Assembly (NCBI GenBank): GCA_963377175.1
Contig: CAUJNA010000466.1
Location: 84,501-148,500, forward strand
Source: Effrenium voratum
Taxonomy: Eukaryota > Sar > Dinophyceae > Suessiales > Symbiodiniaceae
Direction: 5' to 3'
Length of the DNA: 64,000 nt
Positions 36,201 to 51,200 of this stretch are shown here, one piece after another (within the stretch, counting starts at the first letter, position 1; the number at the start of each line of letters is the position of its first letter). The notes below the pieces were generated by a model. That model saw only the letters and a program-made list of their open reading frames with translations, had not been told where the DNA came from and made no database searches. The position numbers and the translations under genes were made by a program.

Positions 36201-39200
36201 TCATTTTTCGATAAACCCAATACAAACCCATACAACTTGGACCCCGAAAGACTTGAGGTCTAGCCCATTCAAGCATGAGACAAGAAGCCAGACGTCTCCA
36301 GTTCTGGTTCATATTTCGCCAAGATCTGGCGTCAAAACTCCAAAGACATGGGGCAATACATCAATGGGTCACTGTGCCAAGATTTGGTCTCAAACTTGAC
36401 CCAACTCTGTGGGATGCCAATCAGACTTGAGATCTTCAGATCTTCAGACTGCTTGATACTTAACCAACATATTCGGGGTATAACCCCCGGTTTGAAGACG
36501 AGGCCAAAATGGGCAGTAAACCCTATAAACCCCCACCCATAAACCCTGAGTCAACAAATAGCCAACTCAACCCACTTGGCCCAACTCTGCACCTGTTTAG
36601 AGTCGATGTCACATGTCGCCAACATGTCCCGGTGAGTTTCGCAGACAAAAATGAGTCAAAAGCTATCTCATCCCAAGTTGGGAGATGTTTTCTTCGTCAA
36701 TAGATATTTGTTTCATCCCAAGTCGGGTTCAAGACACGACGCTTAAAAAACCGCCCGCCAGTTTCCTGCATGAGCTCGGAATAGCCGCCTTGCGCGAAGT
36801 CATGAGGGAGCGACGGCCGGATGCCTTGGAGGCGCTCGGAAAACCCACGGATTGACTCGCGGGGTCGATTTGGCTGTGGGTCACAAATGCGTACCCAAAA
36901 TGGGTTGCCCTGGTAAATGGGTTGCCAAAGACTAACACATGCGGTCCAATTCCTGGTGGTTTTATTTTGACTCATAGCCATTTGGTTTTTTAGGGGACCC
37001 CAAAAAAAATGATATCGGGGTCGTGCTTCATCCCACTATTGGCGAGGTTTCATCCATTCCGACTGGTGCAGGATTTTGTCCATCCACCCACAGAAGGGAT
37101 GTGACTTTGGATACTGGGCCAGTACTGGCTTCAGCAGCCCCCCAAAGGAAACAGCAAGAAACCCATTTGTGTGAGTTGCAATTGAACACGCCCAAATATT
37201 GACCGCTGCTCACTTACATCCAGCTAGAGGCTTAAAGTAGCAAAGTAGATGGCACAATTTTTGTGTGTACGTAAGCTGAAAGGATGAGGGGCGTGCCATC
37301 TACTTCCACCCTATTCCCAGCAAAAGAGGACTCCCATGGCAAAACATAACAACCTCCTGTTCGAAATCCCCAAGCAAAAGATGAGACAATTCTAGGGGTT
37401 GATTCCAACCATTCTTTTCAACCATCCTTCTTTTCAAAGACCGGATCCGTTTCTCTCGGGTCTTTTGCATGGTTTCCTGAAAAGATTCGGACCCCTGGGT
37501 TCAGAACGGAAATGGAAGTGTCCCCTAGAGCCACCGAACTCAAGCGGCGGAACCCACCACGATGTCCAGCAAAGGCTGCCCTATTTAAAAACAAAAACCT
37601 CCGTTTGCTTAAGAAATGGAAGGTGCCCCTAGAACAATACCAAAAGCAGACTGGACTCCATCGAAATCCAAGCTGCTTGACTTCTTCCCCAACCTGGAGA
37701 ACTCGTCATCCAGGCGCTGCTTCGCACGCCCACCCGCACGCAAGGCAACCTTCACCTCGCGCCGAGTTTGGGTTGCCCCGTTTGAACTTGAGTCGCCGAG
37801 AAGGTTGCCTGCAGAAACTTGGCAACGTGAGCAGGTGTCCCGTTGAACGTGAGCAGGTGTCCCGTTGTGTCCCCTTTGAACCACCGCAAAACGTGAGCAC
37901 ATGCTTCCCCTTTGAACCACCTGCCAGTTTGAACACAGCCCCCAGCAAATCATAGGATACCGCGGTCCCCCCCAAAGATTCCCCCAATGAATCGGCCGCA
38001 AGGCCCGATTCAAATAGCATGATGTCTGCGTGACTAAGGCCTAGTGTCAAAAAACCTTATTAAGCCGGTACTAGCGGCTTGCTAGAGCGCCAATAGCATG
38101 TTTGATTGAGAAAAAACATGACGTTCCTTGGGCTTGCGCTTTCAAACATGCTACCCATTGCAGGTGCAGGGAACGGCAAACTCTTTCCACGAAATAGCTG
38201 GAGCTGCAATGCTTGTTCTGGCACTCAAAGGCTTCTGGGGCACCAGTTGTTAAGCCCTTGCCGCCCACGAACACATTGTCTCAATTTCAACCTTGGTTTC
38301 AAAAACCATGTCTGGACATGCTCAATGTGCGGATATGGTCTTTAACTGCCAAGATTTTATCTGAGGCTCCAACCACACTCAGAGAAGATTCATTTTGCCC
38401 ACACTTTGGTTCCATGAACCAAATGCAGCCAAAAAGGGCCAAAGGCCAAAGGGGCCCAGGCTCAGCTCCCGAGAAAAATGGCCCGTGGGGAATTTGGGGC
38501 GAGGCTCCGGAGGGATTTCTCGCGCCTCGAAGTCACTTCAAAGAAAAACATCTGGAAAACCCAACGGGGTCCTGCGAAAGCCGTGGGCGCATTTTTTGTC
38601 CCGCGAGCATTGGCATGCTCTCCCAAAAAAAAAGGTGAACATGTGTCTAAGACTTGAGCTTCTCACTCGCAGATTGAGCACTGGGAATCTGAGAGCAAAG
38701 TCTTGGCAGTGCTGAAATTGGTGGGGCTCTAAGGTTAGGTGTTCACTTTTCTTGGATTCAAGCGGCAGGTGATGTAGGGTGATCAGGGTTCGAGCTGCAG
38801 CCAGCCTCTCCTTCTCCAGAGATTTGGGCCTGTAACACCTAACGCGCTAGGGTTAAGGATTTGCTACATCAGTGTCTTCTGACAGCTGTTTTGGGGCTGG
38901 ACCCCAGGTTAACCTGATTATGATCTCAGAATTTGAGAGGGGGCGAGGTGTGGGGGCCGGGCCGCCCATTGGTTTAAACATGTTTAAACCACTGGTGATG
39001 ATTCTTCCCGTGTAAAGGTGGTGTTTGAACCATATTTTGCACCACCCAGTTTGGGTGGGAGGAGCAAAGGGCTCCGCTAGTGACAACCTCCTTTGGGTTT
39101 TCCTCGCCTGGCCTCACGCTCCGTTGGCTCAACTGGAGCTTGGCAATGAGGTGGGAGGGCGGCGAGGATTTGTGCCACCACGGCGAGAACAACTGCCCCG

Positions 39201-42200
39201 GTCGTAGCACGCGACATGCCGCAAAAAAGGAAACTGTCGCAAATGCCTGCAACAACCTTCCGGCAAATGTCAGAACTGCTCCTTGGCCGATTTCAGATTT
39301 CCCCAGGTAGGCGTCAGTGTGAGTGTGTGTGCGTGTGTGTGCTTGGGGGAAGGGAGTGGTGGCGTGGTCCCCCAAAACGGGGGGGGGGGGGATCTGCAGG
39401 CATGAGATGTGTGTTCCTCAATCAGAGCTTTGGGCGTGTGCTTTGGAGCTGGTACCGGCGGTGGGGTGGGTTTAAAGCTATCCCTTGCTTTGAGCGCAAA
39501 CCCATCACCTGCATCGCAGCTGGATGCGTTTAAAGGATGTCTAACAAATTTGATGAGGAATAAGGAGCAGCTGTTAAAGAAGGCGTTGAGCAAAAGGCAG
39601 GAGAATAGCAGGTCGACGCGGATGTTCGCAACCAGCAACATGAAACGAACACAAATGCGCTGGGCTTCGGCACAACAGTTGAAGTGCTCTTCCCGGAAGA
39701 AGAAATTGTAAGTCGGGCGACCTTTTTTTTAATCGGGTCATCGTCGAAGCCGAGAGGATTTGGCACTTTGCATTACGGAAAAGTCATGATCCAGAGCGAA
39801 TCTTGTAACCTTGAAGGTCTCGGTTTTCAGGCCCTCTTTGACAACAAAACCATCGAGGTGTTCAGTGACCTACTGAGGATGCTTGCTGTTGTCGGGGGCG
39901 GGTCCAAACTGAGCTGTGCAGAGTGATCTTAGATCTCCGTTGCTCTGCTCCTTACCTGGGTAGATCACCTTCATCCTGTGACTCGACTCGGCTGGAACGG
40001 TGGAACAGCGCCTTTGAAACCCGCACTCCGCACTCCGACCCACTTGGCTTCAGATGCGCAGGCAACGACGTTTCAAACAACTTGCGGTTGAGTTCCCCTT
40101 AAACTTGATCAGACTCAGACCCCCTGCAAAAAGTTGGCGCTTTGCTGAGAATGGAAAGTGAGAAGAACAAAAAAAGCACCAACGTCGCAAACCCAGCCAA
40201 GATCACATTACGGCGATACCAAAAAGGTAAAACAAAACACGGCAAGCAATGTCAAAGTTTGGTTGCCAGGTCTTGAAACCCATCCTTTCCAAGCACCAGA
40301 AAAAATCCTCAGGCCCCTTCTTGGAGAAAGTCACCGGTCCTTCCACAAAACGAACCGCGCATCTTCCTTCTCCCCGGTTCGATCGCGTGCGCCGGGAGCC
40401 GATCTGCTTCCAGATCCGCCGCCTTGCAGGCGCTGTACAGCGGCTGGTTCACGAACTCCGCCACCTCCGCTTGACCGTCGCCCCAGCGAGCGTCGCGAGG
40501 AACGAAAAACGTGAGCTGCAGAGAGCCCACCGGAAAAGAAAGAAGAAAGAAAAGGGGGAGACCGGTTCCGCAGAAATGAAAAAAAGAAGGTGCCCATGGG
40601 GTCCGCTGCGGTCCGCTGCAACAAAAAAACTCTCCTGAGTGGGGGAAAGCAAACCACACAAAACGCTGGGCTTTGACAACCTGAATGAAACTTGTTTCCT
40701 TTGCAATGTCCTCAACACCGCGCAAGCGCGCCCCGAAATGGCATCGGCCAGCGTTTCGTCAACGCGAAACGCCTTTTTCTGACCAAGAAGGCTGATCCAA
40801 ACTTCCGTTCTACTTCCACAGCCCACTTCTCGTGAGTGTTTGTCGGCACTTGAGCGTGGGTTCTTACCATCTGTGGGCATGGATGCATTGAGGAGAGGGT
40901 GCACTTGAGCGCAGGTTCTTACCATCTGTGGGCATGGGATGCATTGAGGAGCGGGTGCGCTTGAGCGTGGGATCTTACCATCTGTGGGCATGCGATGCGT
41001 TGAGAGGCGGGTGCGCTTGAGCGTGGGTTCTTACCATCTGTGGGCGTGCACTTGAGCGTGGGTTGCTACCATCTGTGGGCATGGGATGCATGGAGGAGCG
41101 GGTGCACTTGAGCGCGGGTTCTTACCATCTGTGGGCATGGGATGCATTGAGGAGCGGGTGCACTTGAGCGCGGAGCGGGTGCACTTGAGCGCGGGTTCTT
41201 ACCATCTGTGGGCATGGGATGCATTGAGGCGCGGGTGCATTTAAGCAATGGTGCTACCATCTGCGCGATTACAGGTTGTCCGGGCCGTTACAGGCTGTCC
41301 GCCAACAACAGGGAAACCTGAGCCCAGTCTAGCCGCTGCGCTTGTTGCGCCCGCCATGACTTGTGCGCTTTGCTGCAGGGTTAAAGCTAGCCGGAGTCGA
41401 CATGTGGGCAACACCAACATGCATAACTGCACCTGCAAGCCTATCGTGACAAAGAGGCGTGGCAACACCAAGTCTGAAAAGTGGCAACAGTCCCGGCGGC
41501 TTGTGGGCGCCGCCACCTTAAACATCACCCCAAAAGAAAACTCATTTAAGATGCTGCAAGAGGTGATGCCTAGACCAACCTAAACGGAAATAATTTGGAC
41601 ACCCTGCACTTTGGGGGGGGGTCAAATCAAACCTAAGTGAGCCCAGCATGTTGGTGAGCAAAAAAAACTCTCATCTCTTACATCGGAGCTTCGGGGTGAC
41701 GTTCCCCGATAGAAACCGCGAATCATTTGCTCGCGTGACTTTGAGAAGTCGTGGCTCAAACAAATGTCTCGAAATACATGGAACCAAAGACTAGAACCTG
41801 CGTAACCCGATCTCTTTTCATTTTGACCCGCACTCAACTGGAAATCGGAAATGGCACGTGTTTGGTTGGTGCAGCAAATTGTTGGCAACCAAGAAAGGCG
41901 GCCAAGCTCGCTTCGGTGACAAGCACAAACCTTTGGCGAAGCACATTGTCTATTCTTTCACGTCAGCATTGGCCGGTAGCTGTGGCCAAACACTGCCGAC
42001 CAAGCCACACACTTTGCCCAGTCTAGGCCCTCCAAGAGTTCCACGCATAGTAAAGCGATTGGATCCTCCAACGGATGTTCGGCTTTCCGGATCTTTCGGC
42101 GCGTGTCACATAACGCCACGCCACGAAGCGCAAGCTCTGCTCGTGGTGCGGACACGGATGTCCGGACCACGCATCTGACGGTGGGATGGGGCTCCTCCGG

Positions 42201-45200
42201 GAGCTTCCGGGGAAGTGTCGCGCAAAGAAAACGGAAGTCGAAGCGGCGGGTGTTCGTATCCTCAACATGCCCGTCCTTTCAGCGATGTGCCTAGGTTTTG
42301 CATTTTGGGCGTGCCAAAAAAGAAAAGGCGGGCCTCAAAGTTGGTTTCGGCTTTCCGTTGGCTTCCCAAAACCACCCAAGGGGGAAAGCCTTCATGGATC
42401 CTGTCTTCTCACAGCCGTTTGAAAGAGATATTGGCACGTTGGAACCCGAGAGAAGGAAAAGAAGAAGCACACCAAGTAAGCTCGGAAACTCGACCGCGTG
42501 TGCACCTTTGGGTTCCCTTCTTGGATCCCGTGGATAGTTCCAGAAGTCAGCCGACTTAAAAGACCTAAGAGGTGCCAGTTGCTAAGTGGATACCAATTAA
42601 TTCATGGAGATTCAGAAGGATTCCTGGGAAGCCACGAGTGGAGTTTCTTGGAAGGAAAGCGGGGAGGGGGAGCGCAAATGAGCATATGAATATGTTGTTG
42701 AATCCCCCGCTCGGGCAATATTTTCCACGTGGGTTGTATGCAGGTTCAAAACTTGCTAAGGCTGACGAACCACCCAACCAGTTATTAACCAGCTGATCAT
42801 TTACCCGTTTGGGGGAAAGGGTGGTCTAAAAGGAAAAGCCAGACCACCGCAAAGTCACCTCATTGCTCAGGGCGGCTCATTCAACCAGCTCCAACTTTGA
42901 ACCCCAAACAAAAAAAAACACCTCACGACCAGCATCCGGGTCCCAAGCCTTTGGGCTACCGCATTTCCAGCTTTTTCAGGGATCCTTACATTATACACCT
43001 GAACATTGCAACTTGTAAATGGAGGTGTCCTTTTATTTTGGCGGAAAAAGCCATGTTTCAAATGGTTGCAAAAGCTATCTTCTAAGGAGCCCCTGCTTTT
43101 GGTTTGCACGCTTGGGAAAAAGAAAAACAGGCGGCCTACGCCACTGGCTCTTGGCTTGCCAAGCTCTTGTTTCCCTTGGCCAAGCCACCGGGCGCGTGCT
43201 CCCTCGACCCCATGCACCCGTCGCCCTCGCCTGCTGATCCAGCGGGTCCCCGGGGTGCGGCCTGGCGACTCGACCCACGGGAAACCCTGGGCCTCGCGCG
43301 TTTCGGGGGGAGAAATCGCACCTCGAACGACAAAAGATCTTTGGGCATCAGAGTTGGCCACGATGAGTTTCACGGCCGGCTCAGACAAGAGGGGTGCACA
43401 CGCAAAAGCCCGCTCCAGTTGGCGGTTTGGAGCCGAATCATTCGTGGGCATTTACCCTCTACGAAAGCCCGGGGGTCAATTCCCCAAACCACGAAGCCAA
43501 AACACCAACCAAGGGAGACACGAATCCAGAGCTCCACAAAAATGTCATGTTCTTCCCATTGGGATGAAGGTTCCCTTTCGGATCAAGCCAGAACCAGATA
43601 AAATCCCGAACTCGCCCGTGTGTTTCGGATGGTTGTGTCAAACAGCACGCAGGAACCGAATGCTTGAAGAGATCTTTGGGTAAAACATGTGTCTTGACTA
43701 ACAAAAAGAGGCGCTTGTCTTCGTGGCTGGAGAAGAATATTAACACCACCCTCAAAACACGGAACGGCTGATGTGTAAGCCAAAAAGCAAACTTGTACAA
43801 GGAAAAAAAGAAACACCACCCTCAGAAAAAGAACGGATGATGTGTAAGCCTAGGAGAAGAAGAAGAAGAAAAAACGGTACAAAGCCAAAAACCAAAGTGC
43901 ACACGCCGTACCAACAGACACTAGGGAAACTCCGCATGCTTGTGAAAAAAGAGAACGACTACCCGAAACTGAAGCAGAACGCTTCACCCCAAAAAACCAC
44001 CGAGCGGACGGAACGCCAAAGCTGGCGACGTTCGTTGGCGCCTGTAGCTCTCGCTGAGCAACACCGAGGAAATGGCCGGGAAGCCTTGCAGCGAATTCCC
44101 GGGCTGGACGAGCAGAGCCGAAAACCGTAGCTCTGGAGGTGCCTTCCATGTCCATCCCTTCCAAAAATCCTTAGAAAACCCGCCGCAAGCCCCGGGGTTT
44201 GTAACGGATCCGGAGTTTGGAAAGAACGATGCTTGAAAAAAGAAATGGGACTCAAACCCTGGAGTACTGGTGAAACCTCGCCTGACCTAGAAATCCGCAC
44301 GAAAGACTCCCTGGAAATACCAAACCATTTGCCTGGTTTCTATCATGGTGCGAAGTGGATTGCGTCCACAGTACCACGAAGCAGGGCGGAGGGGAGGTGT
44401 TTCTCAAATTTGGGGCCGGCAGGCAGATGCAAAAAGGATGCAAACCTTGTTTAGGAAGCGGAAGATGCTGGTGCCAGGGATGGAAAGGATGCTGGAGATG
44501 CCAAGGATGCTGGAGAATGATGAAGATACCAAACATCCCGGAGATGCTGATGATGCTGAAAATGCTAGGGATGTGGCGTACAATCCGCGGCATATATATA
44601 TATATATACATATCTCCCTTTCTGAATCAATCATTGGGGGTAGGATGCTGGGGATGTGGGATGCTGAGAATGTTGTGCACGGGATTCAACAAGGATGCAA
44701 AACCTGCTGGAGAAGCTAAAGATGCAGGGATGTCAATGCAAAAAACGTGGCAGAAGGCAGCTAAGCAGAAAGGCTTGAAACATGTCCAACCACACGCGTG
44801 GCGATGTTGAGGGAAGCCAACAGAGATTGCGGGGACAAAAAGAATGCAAATCTTGCTAGCCAGGAAAGGATGCCGAGGATGCCAGGGATGCTTGCTGCAG
44901 ATGCTGAAAATGTTGGTGAAGAGTACCAAATTCCGCCAATTTGTGTGATCTTGATCCAAATAGGGAGACAAACCAATATCCCAGCTGCTTAGCCCTGGGC
45001 TGTGCATGCGTCCTTCTCTTGTTGGTGCCCTCTTCAACAATGCTTTTGGAGGAAACAAAAATACACCACCCATTCCAAACTGCTCGGTGCAGCCAAGTAG
45101 CTTGACAGCCGCGCGCCCGACCTCAGGCCGGCCGATTGTGTGCCATGGAAGCTCCAAATCTGCCGCGGTCGTGGGTCGGCCCCTTAAAGTTCAACTCCCA

Positions 45201-48200
45201 AAAGAATGGCCAGGACCCTAGATAGATGACTCCTTAGTGTTTTAGTTCTGTTTTTAGGCGTGGCACATGTGCCCTGTCTCATTCTTTACTGGTTGGACTC
45301 AAAACCCACGCCGGGTAGTTATTTAGGTGCTTCTGCTGCACCCAGTGGAAAAAAGCGAGAAAAAACACATATTCTCAAACAGCTTCCTTCACACCCGCTT
45401 CAAGGCACCACCAACAAATACAGCAAATGTATCAAAAAAATGGACAAATCGCCTTCGTCAGCCGATCAGTTCGTCAAAAAATTGTTGGATTTGGACCCGA
45501 CTCAAAATGGGTGTGTTTCCTTTGCCTTCCCTATCGAACCAATCCTCAAAACGGCCCAGCAAAAACGAAACACCACGCCCAAATAGGCATGAACTTCTGA
45601 TGAGGGGCCTTTTGGTTCGACCGAATTCCGTGAAGATTGATCTCCACACACTTTTCAGGGTTGCTCTCTAAACAAAACTCATCCGCCAAATCCCCAAAGG
45701 ACGGGGACAAAAACCGAACCGTTTCCCATGGCACCGTTTTTCCCCCATGCGCCCGGCATTGTCCCGGAGTCGGGGGAAGACATCCGCCTGTCGCGAAAAA
45801 GAATGGCGATCCGGCACCCGGGTCCCTGCCGTTCCTCCATCCTATCCCCCACCAAAAGTGAATCACTCGTGACAACGAAAAAGCTAAGCCGAGGAACCCA
45901 ATCCCAAGCCCCCCCAACCCAGGTCCGCGGAGTCCCATTCAAACTCACACCTCTGTAAGGCTCGCTGCAATACCCACCCACCCAAATGCGGAAAAACGGG
46001 GCACTTGCGGTTCGCATGGGGAATATCCTCTCGTCCATGGGGAAGGGTCCTTTATTGCCCCCGCCCCACCAGCGAATATGCAACAGCTTGCAGTCCCCTC
46101 GACCAAACCCATCCTTCGGGTGCATTCAGGTCGAGCCCTCAATTTGTCCTGCTCTGGAAAGTGATTGCAAAACGGAAAAAACATCCCCGTGGCATTTGGT
46201 CTCAGTCTATCCGAAGCGTGAACGACCTCACCAATGGACGGGTCCAAGAATATGAACTGGGCGCAGACTTTTGTGGTATCCACCATGCCCGTTCCTTTCG
46301 CAACAAAGAACTTCCAAGAATATGAGGGCGTGAACTTTTTGTGTTGCGACAGAACTCATCTCCTTTTCTTGGGATGAGAAATCGACCACAAAGGTCCACC
46401 GGGAAAACATGGAAGCAGCATGCGGAGGCCATTTTTCCCCCCCATCCAGCTCCCCGCCTTGGGCTTTTCTGAGAGGCGGAACGCAACTCCTGAGCACGGC
46501 ATTTTCCGGATTGGCAAAAAAATGGGCACCCTTCAAGAGAACAGGCCATGAACATCGGATTCTTTGGACGTCCTTGCCGGATTCATAAACCTTGCGGATT
46601 ACACATAGAGGGGGTTCCCCTCACAAGCGAAGGTTCAGCCCGTTCCCAATTGCTGGGAAATCCTCGTTCTGTCTGAGGGCATTGAGGTCCGACTTGACGG
46701 TCCATCCGCCACATTGCTCGGAGAGTTGTCTTTCCCTCATTTCGCATCGAAGTTCCGAACTGCAAGGAGCAACGTAGATGGGTAGGAGGTTTCATAGGGT
46801 CTTTTGGACATGAGAAAGGTGAGGATTCAGGTCCACCACTGTTGATCAATCTGGCGCTAACCCCAAAAAAGCCGTCTAGTTTGGGTGGCCTATGAATTCC
46901 AACAAATGGATGCTATACCAATCTAGGTGCCCTTTCTGTTTTTGCTTATGAGCTCTGCCAGCCTCAAATTCTGGCCATGTCTGCAGTGTCCACGCGGTGT
47001 GCCCCCAGAACCCGCTGACCCCAAAGGCACCAAAACCTGGGTCCGTAGATTGTTTATACATATATACATACACATCTACATATACATATATACATACACA
47101 TCTACATATGTATATATATATATATATACATATATGTCTTCCGTGCGCTTTTTGAGGCTCGGTACCCAAAAACTCCTTCGCGAAGCCGAAAACTGAGACA
47201 CCACCCCGAAGCCGAAGCTCACACCACGGCCCCTCCTCCGCGGCCTTGGCGCCGGGCGCGCCTGTGATGGGCTGAGGGGTCCGCTCGCCCGGAATCGGAG
47301 GGTAGCAAGGGACAATCCCAGTCATACAATGAATTTTAGTAAGGGACCCTTTGCTGGACAACATTTGAGTCAGAATCGAAACCCGCTGTTAGAATGGTCG
47401 TATTGCCAGAGACATGCTTCAAGAATTAAGAACAGATATTTTATGGCAAGAGGTTCGTCCCATACTAAGCTTCACCTACCAGGAACGAATTTGGTGGACA
47501 CGAGCTATAGAAATTGGTTGAGGATGCTCCAGCCATCAGACTGGGGGGTAAGTGGTTGGCAACCATGGGTATAACCCGCCAAAGCTTTGGTTGTAAGTCC
47601 CCAACTGGGTTATCATCATGGTTAGCAACCATTTACCTGACGTACTCTGCCTTCAACCAGTGCTTTGACAGTTTAAGTGGTTGAATCTCACTAGCCACTC
47701 ACTCCCTGCCCCTTCAATTTGTCTGCAACAAAGAAGCGCCCAACCCACCACAAGGGAATTGGTCCATTTGAGAAGCACCAGGGTGTCCTTTGTGGCAATC
47801 GAGAAAGATTCCGCAACCCAAAAAAAGAATAAGTTGAAAACGAAGGCACCTAGAGAATCAGCTGACCAGATTGGTAAGATGGCTCGTTTCCTGTTGGGCT
47901 TTCCTTGCACCCAGAAGCAAAAGAGGGAAATGCACCCAGAAAAGAGCGCGAGAGAGAGAAATTGACATGGTGATGTGTAAAAATAAGGAAACCCCGCAAA
48001 ACTGCGCGGTCCCTTCTGTTTGTTTTTCATCCACCCAGAGAATGGTACCCCACCCCACCCCCACCCCACCCCCACCCCACGCCACCCCGTGTCTGGGAAG
48101 CTCGCTTCCACCTCCCCGCCTCTGGGCGACTTCGGCGGGGTCGCCGCCTGCAACGAAATGTGGAAGGGGGCTGGGGGGCGGGGGGGGGGGGGATTTTGGG

Positions 48201-51200
48201 GACCTCTCGGACACTGAAACACGCAAAAATGGCGCCCGGGTGTCCTGCGTTTTTTTTTTGAAAACAACCAAACAACAAAACAACTCGATTCCCTTCAGAG
48301 AAAAAACAACTTGGGTATGAGTTTCCATGGCCCTTTCGTGACAGCGGAGTTCTATAGCTTCGACACTCCAACAAGTACACGGATCGCCACTCCAGGCCGC
48401 TCGAAAGCCCAACGGACTTCCAGCCGATGGCTCACAGACCGATGCCTTTCAAAAAGTTGGGGCACTTCCACCCCCCACCGGTGGCAAAAGGGTCCGGATC
48501 CTCCAGGGCGGGTTTGGAGGCAAAAGCTTCGCTTTTTGGAGGCGAAAGGTACAGCAGGGACCCTTACATTATACACCTGAACATTGCCTTCTAAATGGCG
48601 GTGTCCCTTTATTTTGGTGGAAAAAGCAATGTTTCAAATGGGCAAAATGTATCTTTTAAGGAGCCCTGTACAGTTCACCTGGGTTTAAAGTTTTTGAGGA
48701 AAAAAAAGGGGCGATCGATAGCCTGGTCTAGGATCACTCTGGCTTCTGCGCATTGGCAAACATGCCCGGCCATAAGACCTCCAAGAGGAAGGTTCGCACC
48801 AGAAGGCGGTTAGAGTCCATTTGCAAGCCCGAGCCGAAAAAAACAGCCACAAAGGATGGTCAAGCAAGATCTCCGAAAAGCAGAACAAAAACAAAAACAA
48901 GAACAAAATGGGTGGCTCAATGAAACATTGGGGACCAAACTCCTCCAAGTAGGTGGTTTCTTCTTGGCTTGTTCCCGGGCCCCATGTCTCCGTGCCTCCA
49001 GGGCTTCCACTGCGGGCGGCGCGAAGGCCCCGGCGGGCCTGCGGGGATCGAGAGAAAGGCCCCGCCGGAAAGCGCGAGCCGTCAGAATACCAGGAAAAAC
49101 GGTGGGCTGCCCCAAATGGATGATGTTCCGTTGTTTTTTGTTGTTGTTTTGTTTGTTAAGTTATATATAGATATATAGAAATATAAACATGTATGTATTT
49201 TTCCCCCCAAAAAAAAAAACGGTTCCCATGTGTCTGTTCCCTTCGGTGTTTCTGCAAAAAACCAGTTGGCTGCGGGTCAAAACTAGGAACCAAGGACTAA
49301 GACCTGCGGTCCCCGGGTGGTTTCATTTTGACCCATACCCCGTGCCCATTTTTCCTCGTTCATCATCACCCCACGCTGCACTGGCCAAGGTGATGAGTCA
49401 GTCCCTGACTTTGAAAACCACGGAAAAGAGACAAACCAAACGCACCCATCGGATTTCAACCACCTGGCTAGCTCGGCTCTGTGCTTCCGGGCCGGACTTT
49501 CTTGCGGATTTGTTTGCAAATGTCTTCGGAACTTGTTTTGCAGATGGATCATTACAACGTCGGCATCGTCGTTTTGCTCAGGCACGCTATCAGGTTCTGA
49601 CTTTGCGGCACTCACTTTCTCGCAGCGCAAGAAGCCAGGTCCCGAAGCTGGGTTCGTCGTCGGTTGGGTTTTCGGAGCTTCAAAGTCGGTGACTTGACGT
49701 CCACCGGGCTGTCAGCTTCCGCCTTCCGCGCTGGGGGAGTCTACAAGGCAAATGGTCAAGGAGAAGAGCAGGTGTTTCCAAGTGACATGGGCAATTGGAG
49801 TCAGGCAATGGCAATTTGGCGAGCCCATGAGAGAAACGTAACCTTGCGACGTCCGTTTCACAACCCAATGTGACCCCTGTGTTTCAACGTTCATTCGGTG
49901 AGTCTACCCAATGTCTACCCTATGACTCCAAAAGGCTTGCGCCCTGAACATAAGGAAATCCTACTCTCATGCTTTCAGCTTGGTTGCCAACCCTCTAGAA
50001 ACCGTTTTGGATGAGCCTTTTGTGGATTTCACCTGTTCTTCCCCCTGTTGGTCCTTTTTTAGTGCTCCTTTAGTACTCTTTTAACCTTGGGGTGGACCCA
50101 CAAAAGCCACATCCAAACCGTTTTCTAGAAACCCCGCCTGGATCCGGCAATGAGCTCCCCCATCTGGAAGGAGTGAAGCTTGTTTTCGCTCGCCTGCACC
50201 TGAAGCGTGAGACATCCGGCAAAGTGGGGTGTGAAACTGAAATTTGGGTCCCGGACTCTTTGGACATCAGACTCCGGCGGGGCTCTCCATGAATGAAATC
50301 CCCTGTACATACCAACGAACGGTTTGGTCTCCCATGGTTTCAACCTGGTGCGAAATGATAGATAGTTCCCAAGAAACTTGAGAAAGTTACCCATCGTTCT
50401 TGGCTCTGTGTCCACCAACCACTTGTGAGTTCCAAACTCTAAAGTGGGTGTCAACCAATTCTTGTTTTTGGCTACCTTTTGCCGGTGGGTTGCAAAGGCG
50501 CAAACCAAAGGGGAGACCGAAACCCATGTTGGGGGTCCAAATCGACGAGCCACCCAACCAGCCACTCGTGTGCATTCCGGGAGGTTTTTCAACCAAAGCC
50601 CGGCATCCGAAGGGAGACAAAAGGCAGGGTTTGTCTCTGGTTTCCCAAACAGCTGAAAGCTATGGATCAAAGATCCGAGAAAAAGCGCCTTCACTCACAA
50701 GAGTCTTCAAGGGCATAGATCCTACCCTTCCGCCCTCACGTTCAAGACGAGTTCGGCCGAACCCGGCAAAGCGCACAAGTTGAGAATACCGGAAGGCATC
50801 CTCACCCGCACCGAAAAATCAAAGTTGATCAGTTTTGGAGCTGCCCCTCTCATTTGCGGGGGCAAAATGCAAAGCAAGAGAAAGGCACTCACTACACTCC
50901 ACGAAGGAACCGCCTTTGTACGGCATGACCCGCTCGGCTTGCTTGGACTGTGGTGAGCTCCCATTTGGCCATGGGTCAAAATCCAAATCGTACCCCCCGC
51001 GAACATCCCCACTAAAATCCTGACTAAAATGGTGAATTCACCCAATCCCCAAAATGGGATCCCATTGGTTTTGACAACCACAACCATGTCCGAACCCCAT
51101 TTACTGAGCTGTCCTCAGATCCCCCGCTAAAAGTCACTAACTTTTAGTGGGCGAAACGGAAAACCAACCACTAAAAAGCTAAAACTTGCCAAACAGCTAA

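Noticed and set aside
47329..47574. Plus-strand open frame of 81 residues
   Set aside because: It lies in a dispersed repeat (family G) with a partner at 55738.
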